A DNA stretch of 64,000 nt. It comes from Cyanoderma ruficeps. Its lineage: Eukaryota; Chordata; Aves; Passeriformes; Timaliidae. The stretch lies in contig VZDJ01000041.1 in assembly GCA_008694505.1 (NCBI GenBank), forward strand, positions 3,242,417-3,306,416. Reading direction: 5' to 3'. Under the pieces are notes generated by a model that did no database searches, was not told where the DNA came from, and was given only the letters and a program-made list of their open reading frames with translations. Shown in pieces: positions 1-11,428 of this stretch. The first letter of the stretch is position 1. Every line of letters starts with the position of its first letter. The translations under genes and the position numbers were made by a program.

Positions 1-37
<37 letters not shown>
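1..37. repeat. Poly(A) tract at window start
   Basis: The window opens with 37 uninterrupted A residues, immediately followed by purine-rich and then very GC-rich sequence. It may be a genuine A-tract at the edge of the CpG island, the A tail of an element lying upstream, or an assembly or contig edge. The sequence alone cannot distinguish these. Confidence 0.9.
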
Positions 38-39
<2 letters not shown>

Positions 40-400
40 AAGACGGGTTCTGCCAAGGGAGCAAGGGAAGGCGTTCGCCGGCCGGCGGCGGGGACGGAGC
101 TTCGCCGGCGGCTTCCCCGGCCCCCGTACCGCCCCGGCTCCGCTCGGCGGCCCCCGCCAGGCCCGGGGCAGCGGCGCCGCGCGGGAGCGCCCCGCCCGCG
201 CGGTGGGCGCGGGGGCGCGCAGGGCCCATATCCATAGTAACGGCGGGGGCCGGGGGAGGCGCCGCGGCAGCTCCCGCCCGCCGCAGCCGGGACCGCACCG
301 AGCCGCGGTGAGCGCGCGCGCGCGCCCCCGTCCCGCTCCGCCCCTCCCCCCCGCGGGCAGCGCGGCCCGGAGCGCGCGGGCGCGGCCCCGCAGAAAGCGA

Positions 401-428
401 GGGGGGGGCCGAGGGGGGTCAGCGGGGG
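401..428 (+). other. Potential G-quadruplex in the CpG island
   Basis: G runs of 8, 6 and 5 are separated by CCGA and TCAGC. The first run can be split into two tracts, giving four G-tracts with short loops. Such motifs are common near CpG-island transcription starts. Folding is an inference. Confidence 0.5.
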
Positions 429-529
429 TGCGCGCGCGGCGGCGGCCGGACGGGGAGGGCGGCGGGGGCTCCGGTGTGCGCGGCTCCGCGGCGCTCTCCC
501 TGCCTGACTCACCGCGGGGCGCGGGGAAG

Positions 530-550
530 ATGCTCAGCGCTGAGGGGTAG
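530..550 (+). other. Short upstream ORF (6 codons)
   Basis: The first ATG of the GC-rich region opens a six-codon reading frame (MLSAEG) and then a TAG stop. It contains a perfect 12-bp palindrome, CTCAGCGCTGAG, at 533-544. If transcription starts upstream and the donor at 643 is used, this would be a 5'-leader uORF. Whether it is transcribed is not known. Confidence 0.25.
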
Positions 551-842
551 CGGCTGCGGAGCAGACGTCGGGGCCCCCCTCTCTCCCCTCCCTCCCCGCC
601 CCCGCCGGGCTCGGCAGCTCAGCCCGCCGCCGCCGCTCCTAGGTGAGACCGGGGGCCAGGGGAGGTGCTGGGCGAGCACGGGGGGCCGGGCACGGGGCCA
701 CCGGGTACCGCCCCCGCCCCGCCGCGCAGCCCGGAGCGGGTGTCGTCGTCCCCCCGGCCCCTGGCGCGGGGAAGCGCCGGGAGCGGACCCCGGGGGACAG
801 GCGGGCGTGAGCCGGCGGCGCCTGCGGTTGCTGCGTTCGCAG

Positions 843-1024
843 GATTATGTCAACCCTCGCCGGTGCCGGTGGGGCGAGCGGCGGCGGCAGCTCCCGCCCG
901 GCGGCGCTGCGGGGCGCCGAGCTCCGGGGCGGGCGGGGGGCGGCGGGGAGGCGGCCGCGGGGCAGCGGTGGGCGGCGGGGCGGACGGAGTTTGAGCCGCC
1001 TGACGGAGCCGGTGCTCGCGGCTG
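843..1024 (+). other. Candidate early exon in the CpG island
   Basis: The segment is bounded by an acceptor-like TTCGCAG (AG at 841-842) and a consensus donor CTG|GTGAGT (GT at 1025-1026). An ATG at 847 opens a frame through to the donor: 59 codons plus one base, rich in Gly, Arg, Ala and Ser. Because it ends in phase 1, direct splicing to the phase-0 ANKS1B exon at 37157 would not be in frame and would hit a stop within a few codons. Either another exon that I did not find lies between, or this exon is untranslated and translation starts later, for example at the ATG at 42596. The encoded peptide matches nothing I recognise, so this is a candidate only. Confidence 0.3.
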
Positions 1025-1350
1025 GTGAGTTCTCACCGGGCCGGCGTGGCCGCGGGAACAGGGCGTCCCGGGCAGCCCCCCCCGCCCCGGTGCGCGCCCT
1101 CCGAGCCGTTCGGAGCGGTGATTAATCTCGGGGGAGGGGGGAGGTGGGCACCCACCTCTTGTGCCGCGCGGGAGAGCGGCAGCGCGGCGCGCAGAGCCCG
1201 CAGCAGCGGCTGTCGGCAGGTTGGTGTCCGTGTGCGCGCTGCAAAGCTCTGTTCGCTTGGGTCCGGTAACTTGGCCGGGGTGCGCCCTGGTCCGAAACTT
1301 GCTAAGCGAGGTCTCGCCTGCACGGCACCGCTGGTTGTGCGCTCGGTATT

Positions 1351-4300
1351 TCAGAAACGCTAGTTGGGCGAAGTGTTACGGTTGTGGGGGGAAAAAAAAT
1401 TAAAAAAAGGAAAAAACGAAGGAGATGAAAAGCAGAAGTGTGTAAAGATCGGAATGATGGTTTATGTTTCCGTATCTCAGAAAAGGCTCATGTATGAATA
1501 ATACATAGTAACGAACAGGTATTGTACCGTATGGCGAGAAATCAGTATTGGTGTTGGGAGACAAACGGTACCTGAGAATTTAATGTGGGATTTCGTTTGC
1601 TGCACACGTGCAGTAACAGTTTTCCTGAGCATTTTTAGCATGTGGAGTGGTGCATGTTGCCATGTGCCTCGCAAAATTCCTTTGGCTGTGCGAGCAGTGG
1701 CAATGTGCGCCAACGTGCACAAAATCAAGGTGTACTCCGTAGCGTTGTTAAGAGCAGCGGTACTAATGGGGGATGCTACAGTGTCTATCTGTGACAGGAA
1801 TGCTGATAGAACATATCTTCTGGTTCCTTAAAGAACGTTTTAACTTGTTTCTTTAACGAGGCACAAAATACTGTTAGACCCTGGCATGGTGGATAGTAAC
1901 TTGCCATCTGAATGCACTTTAAGGACCAGTTTGTGTCTTCTTCTGTATATACCAAAACATAAATTACGGTCACCTGCTAGAAAAAAAAAAAACAAAACAA
2001 CTCAGTGGAAGGTTGTTCATATGCCTTTTTCTCCTGTGTAAATGTGATCACAAATTGTAAGCACTCATGTGAAATTGATGCTTGTTTGCTCAATACAAAG
2101 CCTTGATCCTATGGTGTAAAATTAGGATAATGAATTAAAGCCCCATTCTGATAGCATTCTAAAAAATTCAGTGGTGCTCTGAAAAAAAAATGAAGAGTAA
2201 GTGATTTTAGCAGAAAATTTTGGTCTGTTGGCAGTTGCTCACTAAGAGATCTGTTCTTTTTGATAGGTTAGTATAATGTGTACGAGCTGCAGTTGTGCTG
2301 TTGCTCCCACACCATCTTAACTTTTCACACCTGAAAAGTTCCATTTCAAGAATTTGTGCAAATGGTTGACAGATGAGAACTGGAAGAGCTCTCTGATGTA
2401 TTTGAAGTAAGCTCTGCTTTCTGTACTATTGGTGAGCTCGTATAATATTTTTTTCCAGAGAAGGGAGATGTGAGTCAGGAAGAGATACATTTATCCAATA
2501 AGAAGGCATATTCATATTCTACTTAGAAAGGATTGAAATGCAGTACCCCAAAATTAATTCAGAAAGTTGAAGGTCTGCTGCTTTTCCTCTTAGCATTTTT
2601 CTTGGGTAGAGTGGAGGGAAGAACGACACCTCTAATGGGAAGTGGGCACATGGAGTTAAAAAGGGAGGGTAGAGCATGTGAAAATTGGGAACAGAACCGG
2701 CAAAGAAGCAGCCATCAAAGGTAGCTGCACTGAAGTAAGAACCTAAAGCAAACTGGCTCTAGGTAAAAGTTTTGCTGCTGAAGAACTTAAGAGGGAGCTG
2801 TGACCTAGGTCAGTCATGGTTTCATTTACAATCCAAGAACAAGACACTTGAATATTGAAGGAATCAGAATTCCGTGTCAGAAATGTTAATTTTCATTTGT
2901 TTCCAGTGCTCAGGAGGATGCAGGTTTTGCTTTGTTTCAACATTGAACAATTGGCATTTTAGTAAAGATCTTTGTATTTATTTGTTACATGTTAGTGTGA
3001 ATAATATTCTTCACAAATAGTAAACTCCCACCTTGCTTTGGGCAGACTGAGAAATTGTCAAGCCTTGGACTTACGCTCTTTTGGCTCTTGGTCCTCTGCA
3101 TGCAGACTGCAAGTTAAAGCAGAGATGAGAGTGAATGGCACCATTCTGGATCCATTTGCCAAATACCAATCATGACTAGATTTTTTTCTGATGATCATAT
3201 TATCACAATACTTTGCTTATTAAATGTTGAAAATTTTTATTAGTCTTCCGAATCAACACTTGTTGTGATGAACTGGCCAGTTTTTACTCTGAGAGATGTG
3301 ATTTGGTGTTGCTTGTACATTAGGGAACATATTGGCTTATAGTAGTTCACATTTTCAATGTTGTGTTCACAGTTCCACGAGCTGCAAGCTTATTTTTGAA
3401 AAAGCACAGTTAAATTCCAGAGAATAACACCTTCAGAAAATTGTACCATACTGGCACTCTTTACGATCCAATGCAATGTTTCCCTTTGTGTAGGCAATAA
3501 CAGAGGGCTGCTTGTACTTGGTCTTTTAGTCCATGTGCCAACTATGCCAGCTTGTCTACAAGACAGTAGTCATGGTTCCAAGTATCAAAGGGTTATGCTT
3601 CAGATAAATACGTCTTTGACAAGGTAATTAAGCTAGGAAAGGTGTTTCATTGTCTTAGTTTGTTTGCTGTCTCTATACATAGTCTCTCTGTATTGTGTTT
3701 TGCCTTTGAGGAGAAAAGATTCAAAAGGTGGTAAGTTCATTAGAAGTTTTCAACAAGTTAAGCAATTTTGGCCACTGCAGTTCAAAGATGCAGGTCTTCA
3801 CATAACCTTATTCTCAACTGCTTAGCTCTATAATAGAATATCAGTCTGCACCTATGTTTGAATTGCTCTTGGATATTCTTGGTTGACGAATTACATGTAA
3901 ACACAGTGGGGCATTTTTGCGTCAATTTCAGTGCTCATAGTGCTTTTGATATGGACTTACATACTGCCAGGTATTCTGTGAGCGGAGTAGATACATGGTG
4001 TTGGGTTGGGGTTGTTTTCCTTCTTTCCTATTTGCATACTCTGGAGCAGTAGATTTTTTCTAAAAGTACTTCAGTCAGGTAGAAAACATTTCTTCCTCTC
4101 TCCAAATATTCGTCATTTAAAAAAACCCTCAAATTTGGGCTGGATTCATTCTGACAAACTTGAGCGTAGTGTTAAAGATCTTGCTGACATGTCAACAAGA
4201 CCATTAATTTCTCTAAAGTGAAGTACCTTTTAACATTTCAGATGGCTTCATGTTAGTTGCAGATAGCAATTGTTATGTCTGGCCTGAGGAAGTGATGATA

Positions 4301-7300
4301 CTGGTGTTGAACAAAACTTAACCAAAGAAAAGTCATCAGGCAAATAACCTCTGTTCCTTGATAAAGGAATGGTGATTCTTGGTTGAGAAGTGCTAGTACA
4401 TCTCCTGGAGATTGTCTCTGTCCTCTGATCACAGGAGTCAAAGAGATTCTTATTGTCATGAAAATGCTCAAGCATGGAGAAAATCCAGGACCGTATCCGT
4501 TCTTCCACCATTCCTTCTTTATTGCCTTCAGCCTCTTACTGGTGGGTTATTTCTAGCTCTGTTGAATGAGGAACTTCTTAGGGAGTTTTGCGATGCCTTT
4601 TGTAAAGGCAAATAATATTTGGTCCCTCCTCAGCCCATCCTTCGGGGTTGGATAGTATCTCTGTGGTATCTCAAGAGGAGTAACAAGAACAGAGGCTGTG
4701 AGGGTTATCAGTGTTAACAATACATCATTCATCTCTTTTTCATTAGGAATCAAATCCCAGAATATCTGTGCCCTGAGAACTGAGTTTGGGTTAAAGTCAA
4801 ATGCCTGAAACACAGCTTGATCAAGAGAAGAGGTAATGAGCAATGACAGTGTATCTGAGTACCCTCTAAAATCTCTGGCTGTGCTATCACTTGAGGGCAC
4901 TTGCTCTGTGTTAGAAAGCAGTCTTCAGCACTGGAATATACTCACTTTGTGGGTGGTTAAGATTGTACTATTTTTCCCTTGTGGATATTCATATCTTGGC
5001 TTGTTTCCAAGACTTGCGTGATCCCTTGCTAAAATAAGACGACTTTTCTTTTGGAAAAACCAATTGGAAAGTCCAGCTGGTCCAGAACTAAGTAATTGTA
5101 ACCATCCCAGTTTTTCCAAATGTACCACACATGCTATAGGCTTATCAACAGTGCCTAAGTGTCTGGTGGGGTCTTGGGAAGCTGGAGATGAAAATTCTTT
5201 CTCCCAGGCCTTGTCTTTGTCTTTCTTTCTAGAAACACAAAACTGGGACATGTTAAGGAAAGATATGTCTCTATTCTTACTTTTTTCCAGCTTTTTGTTG
5301 CAGGAAATCCAACATGATTTATATGAAGTTTGTTACGTGTAATTGGTTCGTTCTTCATTTTGTTCTTGTTTCCTGCAGTCGTCAAACATTGAGAGAGTTT
5401 TTCTATTGTTTAGAATGTTTTAAGTTCTGAGGCTGTAAAAAGGCTAAATTTAATAACGGCTGCAGTAATAGCGGATGAAGTCAGAAGGGAGTTTTGCCTG
5501 TTTGACAGAAGATTTTAGACCATTGTATAAATTTTGAAGTTCTTTTTTCCAGAAAGCGCTTCTCTACAGCGAAGAATAAACGTTTAGTTTTGCAGTAGAT
5601 TTAAACGTGGTAAAACATAAAGGTGATAAACACTTGTTTTGCTTATCCAACTGTAGATGATTGTCTAAACTCTTCAGTTAGTTGGCTGGTCCTCCTGTTG
5701 CAGAGTCAGGAGTCAGACCTTCAGTGCTTCTGGGTATTTGCATGTGTGCTGCCTTAGCTGGCTCTGTGCATTTTGAACTAATCCTTTTGCAATGATATCA
5801 GTGAGAATATATGTGTATTTTACCATGGGTCTCCTGACGATAATTTCTTTCTTCTTCATGTATCTGTTCAATGAAGAATACTAATACACACAATACCTTT
5901 AAGTATCTCATTACAAAGATAGTACAAGCCACTGGTAAACTGCTGAGCCACAAAAATGTTTGGGTGCGATTGTTCCCGATATACGAAAATGCAAAGTCAG
6001 TTACAGTGTTCATCAAGAATTATTATATAATACTAAAATGTGTGTATGCATGTATAATAGGAATAATTTTAATTCTAGGAGTTTTACTGTTGAAATGTGT
6101 GATCATCTCACTGTTCTCAAGCTTCAACTTACCACACTGAAATTGATATTAAAGCTCTCAATAATTTTAGAAAGAATCATAAAAACAGTAAATTCCTTCT
6201 CTTTATACAATCCTAGATAATGTAACAGTATAAATAAATATTCTGGTAAATACCAGTTTGCAAATAGTTAAAACACTTCATTTTTAAGTTAACTGAAAAC
6301 TGGCTAATTATTTCCTTCAGGATCCTGTAATCAAAAAGCTGTTTTGCCATTGCTGTGCTTTGTTAGTGCTTTTGTTTTCCAGAAATGTTTTCAGGTATAA
6401 TTCTAAAATCTTGGAAAAGTGTTACTTTGTTAATAGTGCAGCCACCTGGAAAGTACCTTATTAATGAGTACCCAATTGGTCTGTGAAGCACCTGTGTTAT
6501 TATTATACGATCAAAATGCATAGAACTTTAGTTTTCTGTACCAATATTAATAAACCACCACAGAGGTAAGTAGATACTAGAGTGAATAGTCACACAGAAA
6601 AAATGCTTCAGCAAAACCCAAGGGAAGTATTATATGATTCATCTTATTTTTACTGAAGCCATTATAAACTCAATGTAAGCTATTATTTTTCTTTAAAATC
6701 TGAGTGTGATAGGGATTCAGCTCTTAGCACTAGCAAGAAACAAGAATTCAAGGGTTTCCATAGGCTTTTGTGAGTACTTCTCAATTCTAATACATGTTAT
6801 GCCCAGCTTGGGTATTTCAGAAGCAAAGATTGGCTCTACATGAAGCATATTATAAAAAAACTCCCAAACCTCATTTTTGTTAAAAATTCACATAAAAGTA
6901 TTATGTTTACCAGGTGTTGACAGGTCTAAAAACCCTGTTGCACTAACCATTTCTTAGGGATTTCCCTGCTGGTTATTAATTTAAATAACTAATTATCCAT
7001 GTCATTTTTACATACTTGTGCAAAATGACAATAAATCTTTAATATTGTCTCTATACTGCAAAGTTGCACTTCTTTAAGCATTAAAATATGGAGAGAACGT
7101 GAAATACTACATTTGTCACTTTCTGCTTGAATTTTATTGATCCTAATTTTTGTTATTGGCAAGAGTATCCTTAACTTGTGTGAAAGATTAACAGACGCTT
7201 AGCAGAAGATACAGATTTTGGAATCATCATGTGCTGCCATGAATGCTTCCAAACCACAGCCTGCACTGAAGCATCTCAGTACCCTGCCAGACAGCTCCAT

Positions 7301-10300
7301 ACTTGTCCTTTAAATACTTTGTGTATGTATTAGTCACAGCACATTAATAGCAAGTTTAATTGTTTAATGCTGTCCGCATCACGTTCCTTTCATAAGCATC
7401 CACCAACCAGTGCAGAATAATCCTTGGGATTACCTGGATGAAATATGCTGTTTACACCTGTAGTTCTGTAGTGCTGTGTCCATTCCTTGCTGTTATCATT
7501 TTTGTTCCTTACAGAGCAATCTGGGGCTAAGCAGCAGCTCTGCAGTGATGGTATACACAGGGAAGCATAGGGCAGGGGAAGCATCACATACCTTGAGGGT
7601 TTGCACTCAGAGGTTTTGCACAGTTCTCAGCTAGTGAAAATTGTCTTAGCACCATTGATTCTGTTGACTGCACAGGCTGAAGAGCATGTCTCGGGTACCT
7701 TGTCATAAGTAATCCTGGATACTGGGAAGAAGGACAAGGAATAGAGTATGTTCAGTTATCACTGTGCTGCTTCTTTTGAAAGATAGTGAGACTCTCCCTA
7801 TTGCTGTCACACTCATGAGAGCTCTGATACTGAGAGAAACCTTGTGCAGTCTTGCTAAAGATGCTATCTTTTAACATGATTTTATTTACGTCTTGTTTCA
7901 TTTGCATTGACCAGTTAATTGGCTAAAACTTCAAAGAAATTGAAATGTGGAAAAGGAAACTTGATACGTGGTTTTCAAAGGGAAAGTTGTCTTTAGAGGA
8001 GGTGTTAGTATAGTTGATATTCTTTGTAAATGCTCAGCTGTGGAAGTAAGAAACTAAGGTTAGGTGGTCCTGATCTGGAAAGCTTGGCTGAAGAGTGTTA
8101 AGTTTCCCTTTGAAGTATATTTCACTAAATATGTCATGTTCTAGTGTATATACAAGCAAGTGATGTTCCTAGGTTGAAAATATTGTTGAAATCCTTTGGC
8201 CTTGATATTTAAGAGTAGTACTGCAGGCCTACGCTTCTGTAATAAAAGTATTGTTAATGTTCATTTAAAAATATATGCTGTTTAAAACGTAAGCTACAGA
8301 GCAAGTCATAGCCGCCAAAATAACATTTTTTTTCCCCCCATTTAAATAGTTGACTGCATTGAGATTCTAGTTTTTGGTTATTAGAGGGACTGAAGACTAC
8401 TGAAATTAACAGAAAATTGGGAAGCTTCTTTCTTTTTGAACAGTTTCCTAAATGCTTTCACAAGTAAAGCAAACCTGCTGCTTGCTTCTGCTGACTCTCA
8501 GTATGGTGCAGCATCTAATACCCGTGGTGCCTGAGGACTTGGTGATGTCCCACAGTGGTCAGATCACCTCAGCTGAGGGCAGTAGCTTGGTCAGACTGGG
8601 AAGTGATTCCCCAGCTTGTCGCTCTTTGGTGTTTGAGGTTGGTAATCTATGCTGGGATCTTGGCAAGAGAAGGATCCTGTTTCATCTGCAGAGCATCGCA
8701 GAGAATTGTTTTTTAAAAATGTCTTTCTTGACTTATAGTAGAAAAAATTAGACTTTATATGAAAAAAATTATTTTCCAAAAGCAGTTTAGAACAGAATTA
8801 CTGTAAAATAAACAATCTGAGTTCGAAGCAGTGAATAAATGCAAAACAGCAGTCATCTTTCCATGTTGTTTTTACATTGACATGCACCCTGCTTTGAGTT
8901 ATGTAACTTAAGTAATGGGATTGTTCTTTGACCTTTATACTCTCTTTCTATACTGGAGGTACAAATACTCATGTAAAGTAAAATTTCTTCTTTTCTAACC
9001 AGTCTTCACTTTTATCCATGTGTGATAATGATTTTATACTTTAAAACTGTTGATTCATGGAAGTAATCCTGTGTTCATGCATTATACAAAAGCTGTATGT
9101 AGTATTGCTGCTATTGCTAGAGGCTAATGTGTCACATTTTTATAAATCTTATTTTTAGAATATCTTATTTCAGCCACCACAGCCCAGTTCTGGTTAAAAC
9201 CCTGTTATGTTGATCCTAATGCAGTGATGACATAAGTAAGAAAATGAGGGGGCTTATTAAAAACTAATAATATCCCTGAAGTATTACTTTAATTTATTAG
9301 GAATGTAGCAAGTCCTTACCAGTCAGGTGTTCCTAAAGAGGTTGATTTGAAGGTGTAAATTAAGTGGAATTTAGCAGTTTTGGTTTATGTTACTTTTTTC
9401 TTTGACTTCCCACCTGTTTTTATAGTCTAAGTTTATACTTTATGTTATGGATCTTATACTTCATTGTTCACATCTGCCATTTCCAAATAAAACAAATCCT
9501 GACCTTTTGCCCTGATGCCTTTGTGCTGCTCCGTGGGCAAAGGAGAGATGGTGCTGCCCTTACAGAGCGTGTGGACAATCCTCTTGACTCATGGTCTCCA
9601 AGATGGATCTCACCATTCAGCTTCCTATTGTTCCTCCTGTTCCTGACTTCCTGCCTCAGCGCAGGGCCCCACTGATCAGAAAAAGCTCTGAATCTCCCTG
9701 TCCATGGGAGGAAGCAGGTGGTTGAAACTTCACTCAGTCTTGAGGCATCCTCATATCCTGCAGATTCAAAATGAGGATTAGGGCATCATAGTATAATTTC
9801 ATGTCATTCTTTGTCACATATTGCTGTGGTGAACAGAGGGTCTAGTCCCGCAGTATAGTAACTGACATAACCAAGTTTGGTTTAAAGGTTTTCATGTTGC
9901 TGAATTCACGGATAAAGCAGCTTGAATTTGGCTCAAACTTTAATGGTGTGTGTGAGTGTATAATCAAATTTGAAAGCATTTACATAATTACTGATATATC
10001 AGAAGCATTAAGAGACCTGTCATACATTATTATGCTATCAAACGTGATATCCTTTGTAGACTGTGACACATGGAGTGTTTTTGTTTATACTTTTGACATA
10101 GTACAAAAGATTGTGTGATGCATTCAGAAATTACATTGACATTATAGCAGTCTCTGTCTCCCTTTTTCTACACAGCAGTGTTTCAGAAAGAAGAATGTCA
10201 GTCATGGTTTTCTATAATCTGAAAAGGGATAAAAGTTGAATTACTTAATCATCATTTAAAAAATTAGATAAAGGTTTTTTCCCTGCTTCTTAAAGCTCTG

Positions 10301-11109
10301 ACAAAGAGGACTTCTTCCTCACTCTACAGTATTCTGTATTTACAGGTTGTGAAGGTTGAAAGTTAGGGAACTTGTTAAATTGTGAACAGAAGTAGTTTGA
10401 AACAGCAATTTTAGTTTTTTGTGTTTGTAGTCCGAAAAACAGTGATGGCAGAATGGGATAGAAACTTCAGGTCTTCAGGATTGATTCTGGATACTGTAAT
10501 AATTAGACCATAATCAAGGTTTAAATTAGTACACTTTGTATTTGTATTCTGGTATCTTCTTCCATAGACAAGAATCCAGTAGTCATATTCTTGCTTAGAT
10601 TTTGATAAAACTGGTTTGAAAGATTGAAATATTGCCTGCTAATGGAGAAGGGTTATTTTATTTTCTGGGATACAAGACTTACTGAGCTACATTTGTGAGG
10701 ATTCTGTAAAAGATATTCTTCTGTTATACTCCAGGTGCGGGCTGGGGAACTTGTGTAATCCAAGGACTCTGTATGGAACTTGAGTCCACCCTCCCTAATG
10801 TATCGGGAAGATATTTTGATAGTTACACGTGTTTTTCTTAGGTACGTACATTACAGGGACTATGCAAATCAGAGCAAAGGGCATGTTAGTTTTTACAGAG
10901 TGCATCTTGGACATCAACTTGAAAATATAATATTCATATTATTTAACTGAATATCTAAAATGTGTGGAATTGGTGTATTCTGAATTGCATATGTGTCTGT
11001 AGCATTGCAGTGCTTGGTCAATGAGAACATTCTGGTAGGTGCCACTTGGTAGAAAGCTCTTGTGCCAAATGTCACAAAGTGTAAATGGCTGAAGGCAGGT
11101 AACAGCAAA
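1351..11109 (+). other. Intron-like DNA, no gene recognised
   Basis: This is unique AT-rich sequence downstream of the CpG island. No exon matching the missing SAM-domain part of ANKS1B was found here by eye, and no intact transposable element is obvious. The only notable feature is a cluster of medium-length minus-strand open frames at 4248-5251, discussed as a finding. Shorter exons without distinctive protein sequence could be missed. Confidence 0.5.
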
Positions 11110-11428
11110 GGGGGCTTATAAGAAGGCTGGAGAGAGACTCTTCACGAAAGCCATGTAGTGATAGGACAAGGGGAAATGACCTTAAGGTGACGGAGGGTAT
11201 GTTTAGATTAGGTATTAGGAAGAAATTCTTTACTGCGAGGGTGCTGAGGCACTGGAACAGGTTGTCCAGAGAGGCTGTGGACTCCTTATCACGGGAGGTG
11301 TCAAAGACCAGGATGAATGGGGCTCTGGGTAACCTGATTTAGTGGAAGGTTGCCTGCCCATGGCAGTAGGGTTGGAACTAGATGATCTTGAGGGTCCCTT
11401 CCAACCTGAAATATTCTATGATTCTGTC
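11110..11428 (+). mobile_element. CR1 LINE 3' fragment
   Basis: This is a truncated CR1 retrotransposon in sense orientation. Diagnostic pieces appear in order: a GGACAAGGGGAAATGACC-like stretch, the AGGAAGAAATTCTTTACTG segment, a GGCACTGGAACAGGTTG-like segment, the GGTCCCTTCCAACCTGAA-like segment, and the terminal ATTCTATGATTCTGT short repeat. Only the 3' end is present and there is no intact reverse transcriptase. CR1 copies are typically 5'-truncated. Confidence 0.93.

Larger units (their letters stand above)
45..1350 (+). promoter_or_regulatory. ANKS1B: CpG island, probable internal promoter of ANKS1B
   Basis: About 1.3 kb of extremely GC- and CpG-rich DNA lies in an otherwise AT-rich window. 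No TATA box is visible. GC boxes, long G runs and a GACGTC core (564-569) are present, consistent with a broad CpG-type promoter. Several good + strand splice donors lie inside: GCG|GTGAGC (GT at 308), TAG|GTGAGA (GT at 643) and CTG|GTGAGT (GT at 1025). The next recognised + strand exon is the ANKS1B exon at 37157. The inference is an alternative promoter for short ANKS1B transcripts lacking the ankyrin and most SAM sequence. A strong minus-strand donor (GTGAGT, 512 down to 507) means divergent transcription is possible. The island is certain; its assignment to ANKS1B is an inference from position and strand. Confidence 0.72.

Noticed and set aside
45..1125. Several overlapping GC-rich open frames in both strands of the CpG island
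   Set aside because: Most start with GTG or overlap in different frames, and stop codons are rare in GC-rich DNA. Only the ATG-847 segment with splice-like borders was kept, at low confidence.
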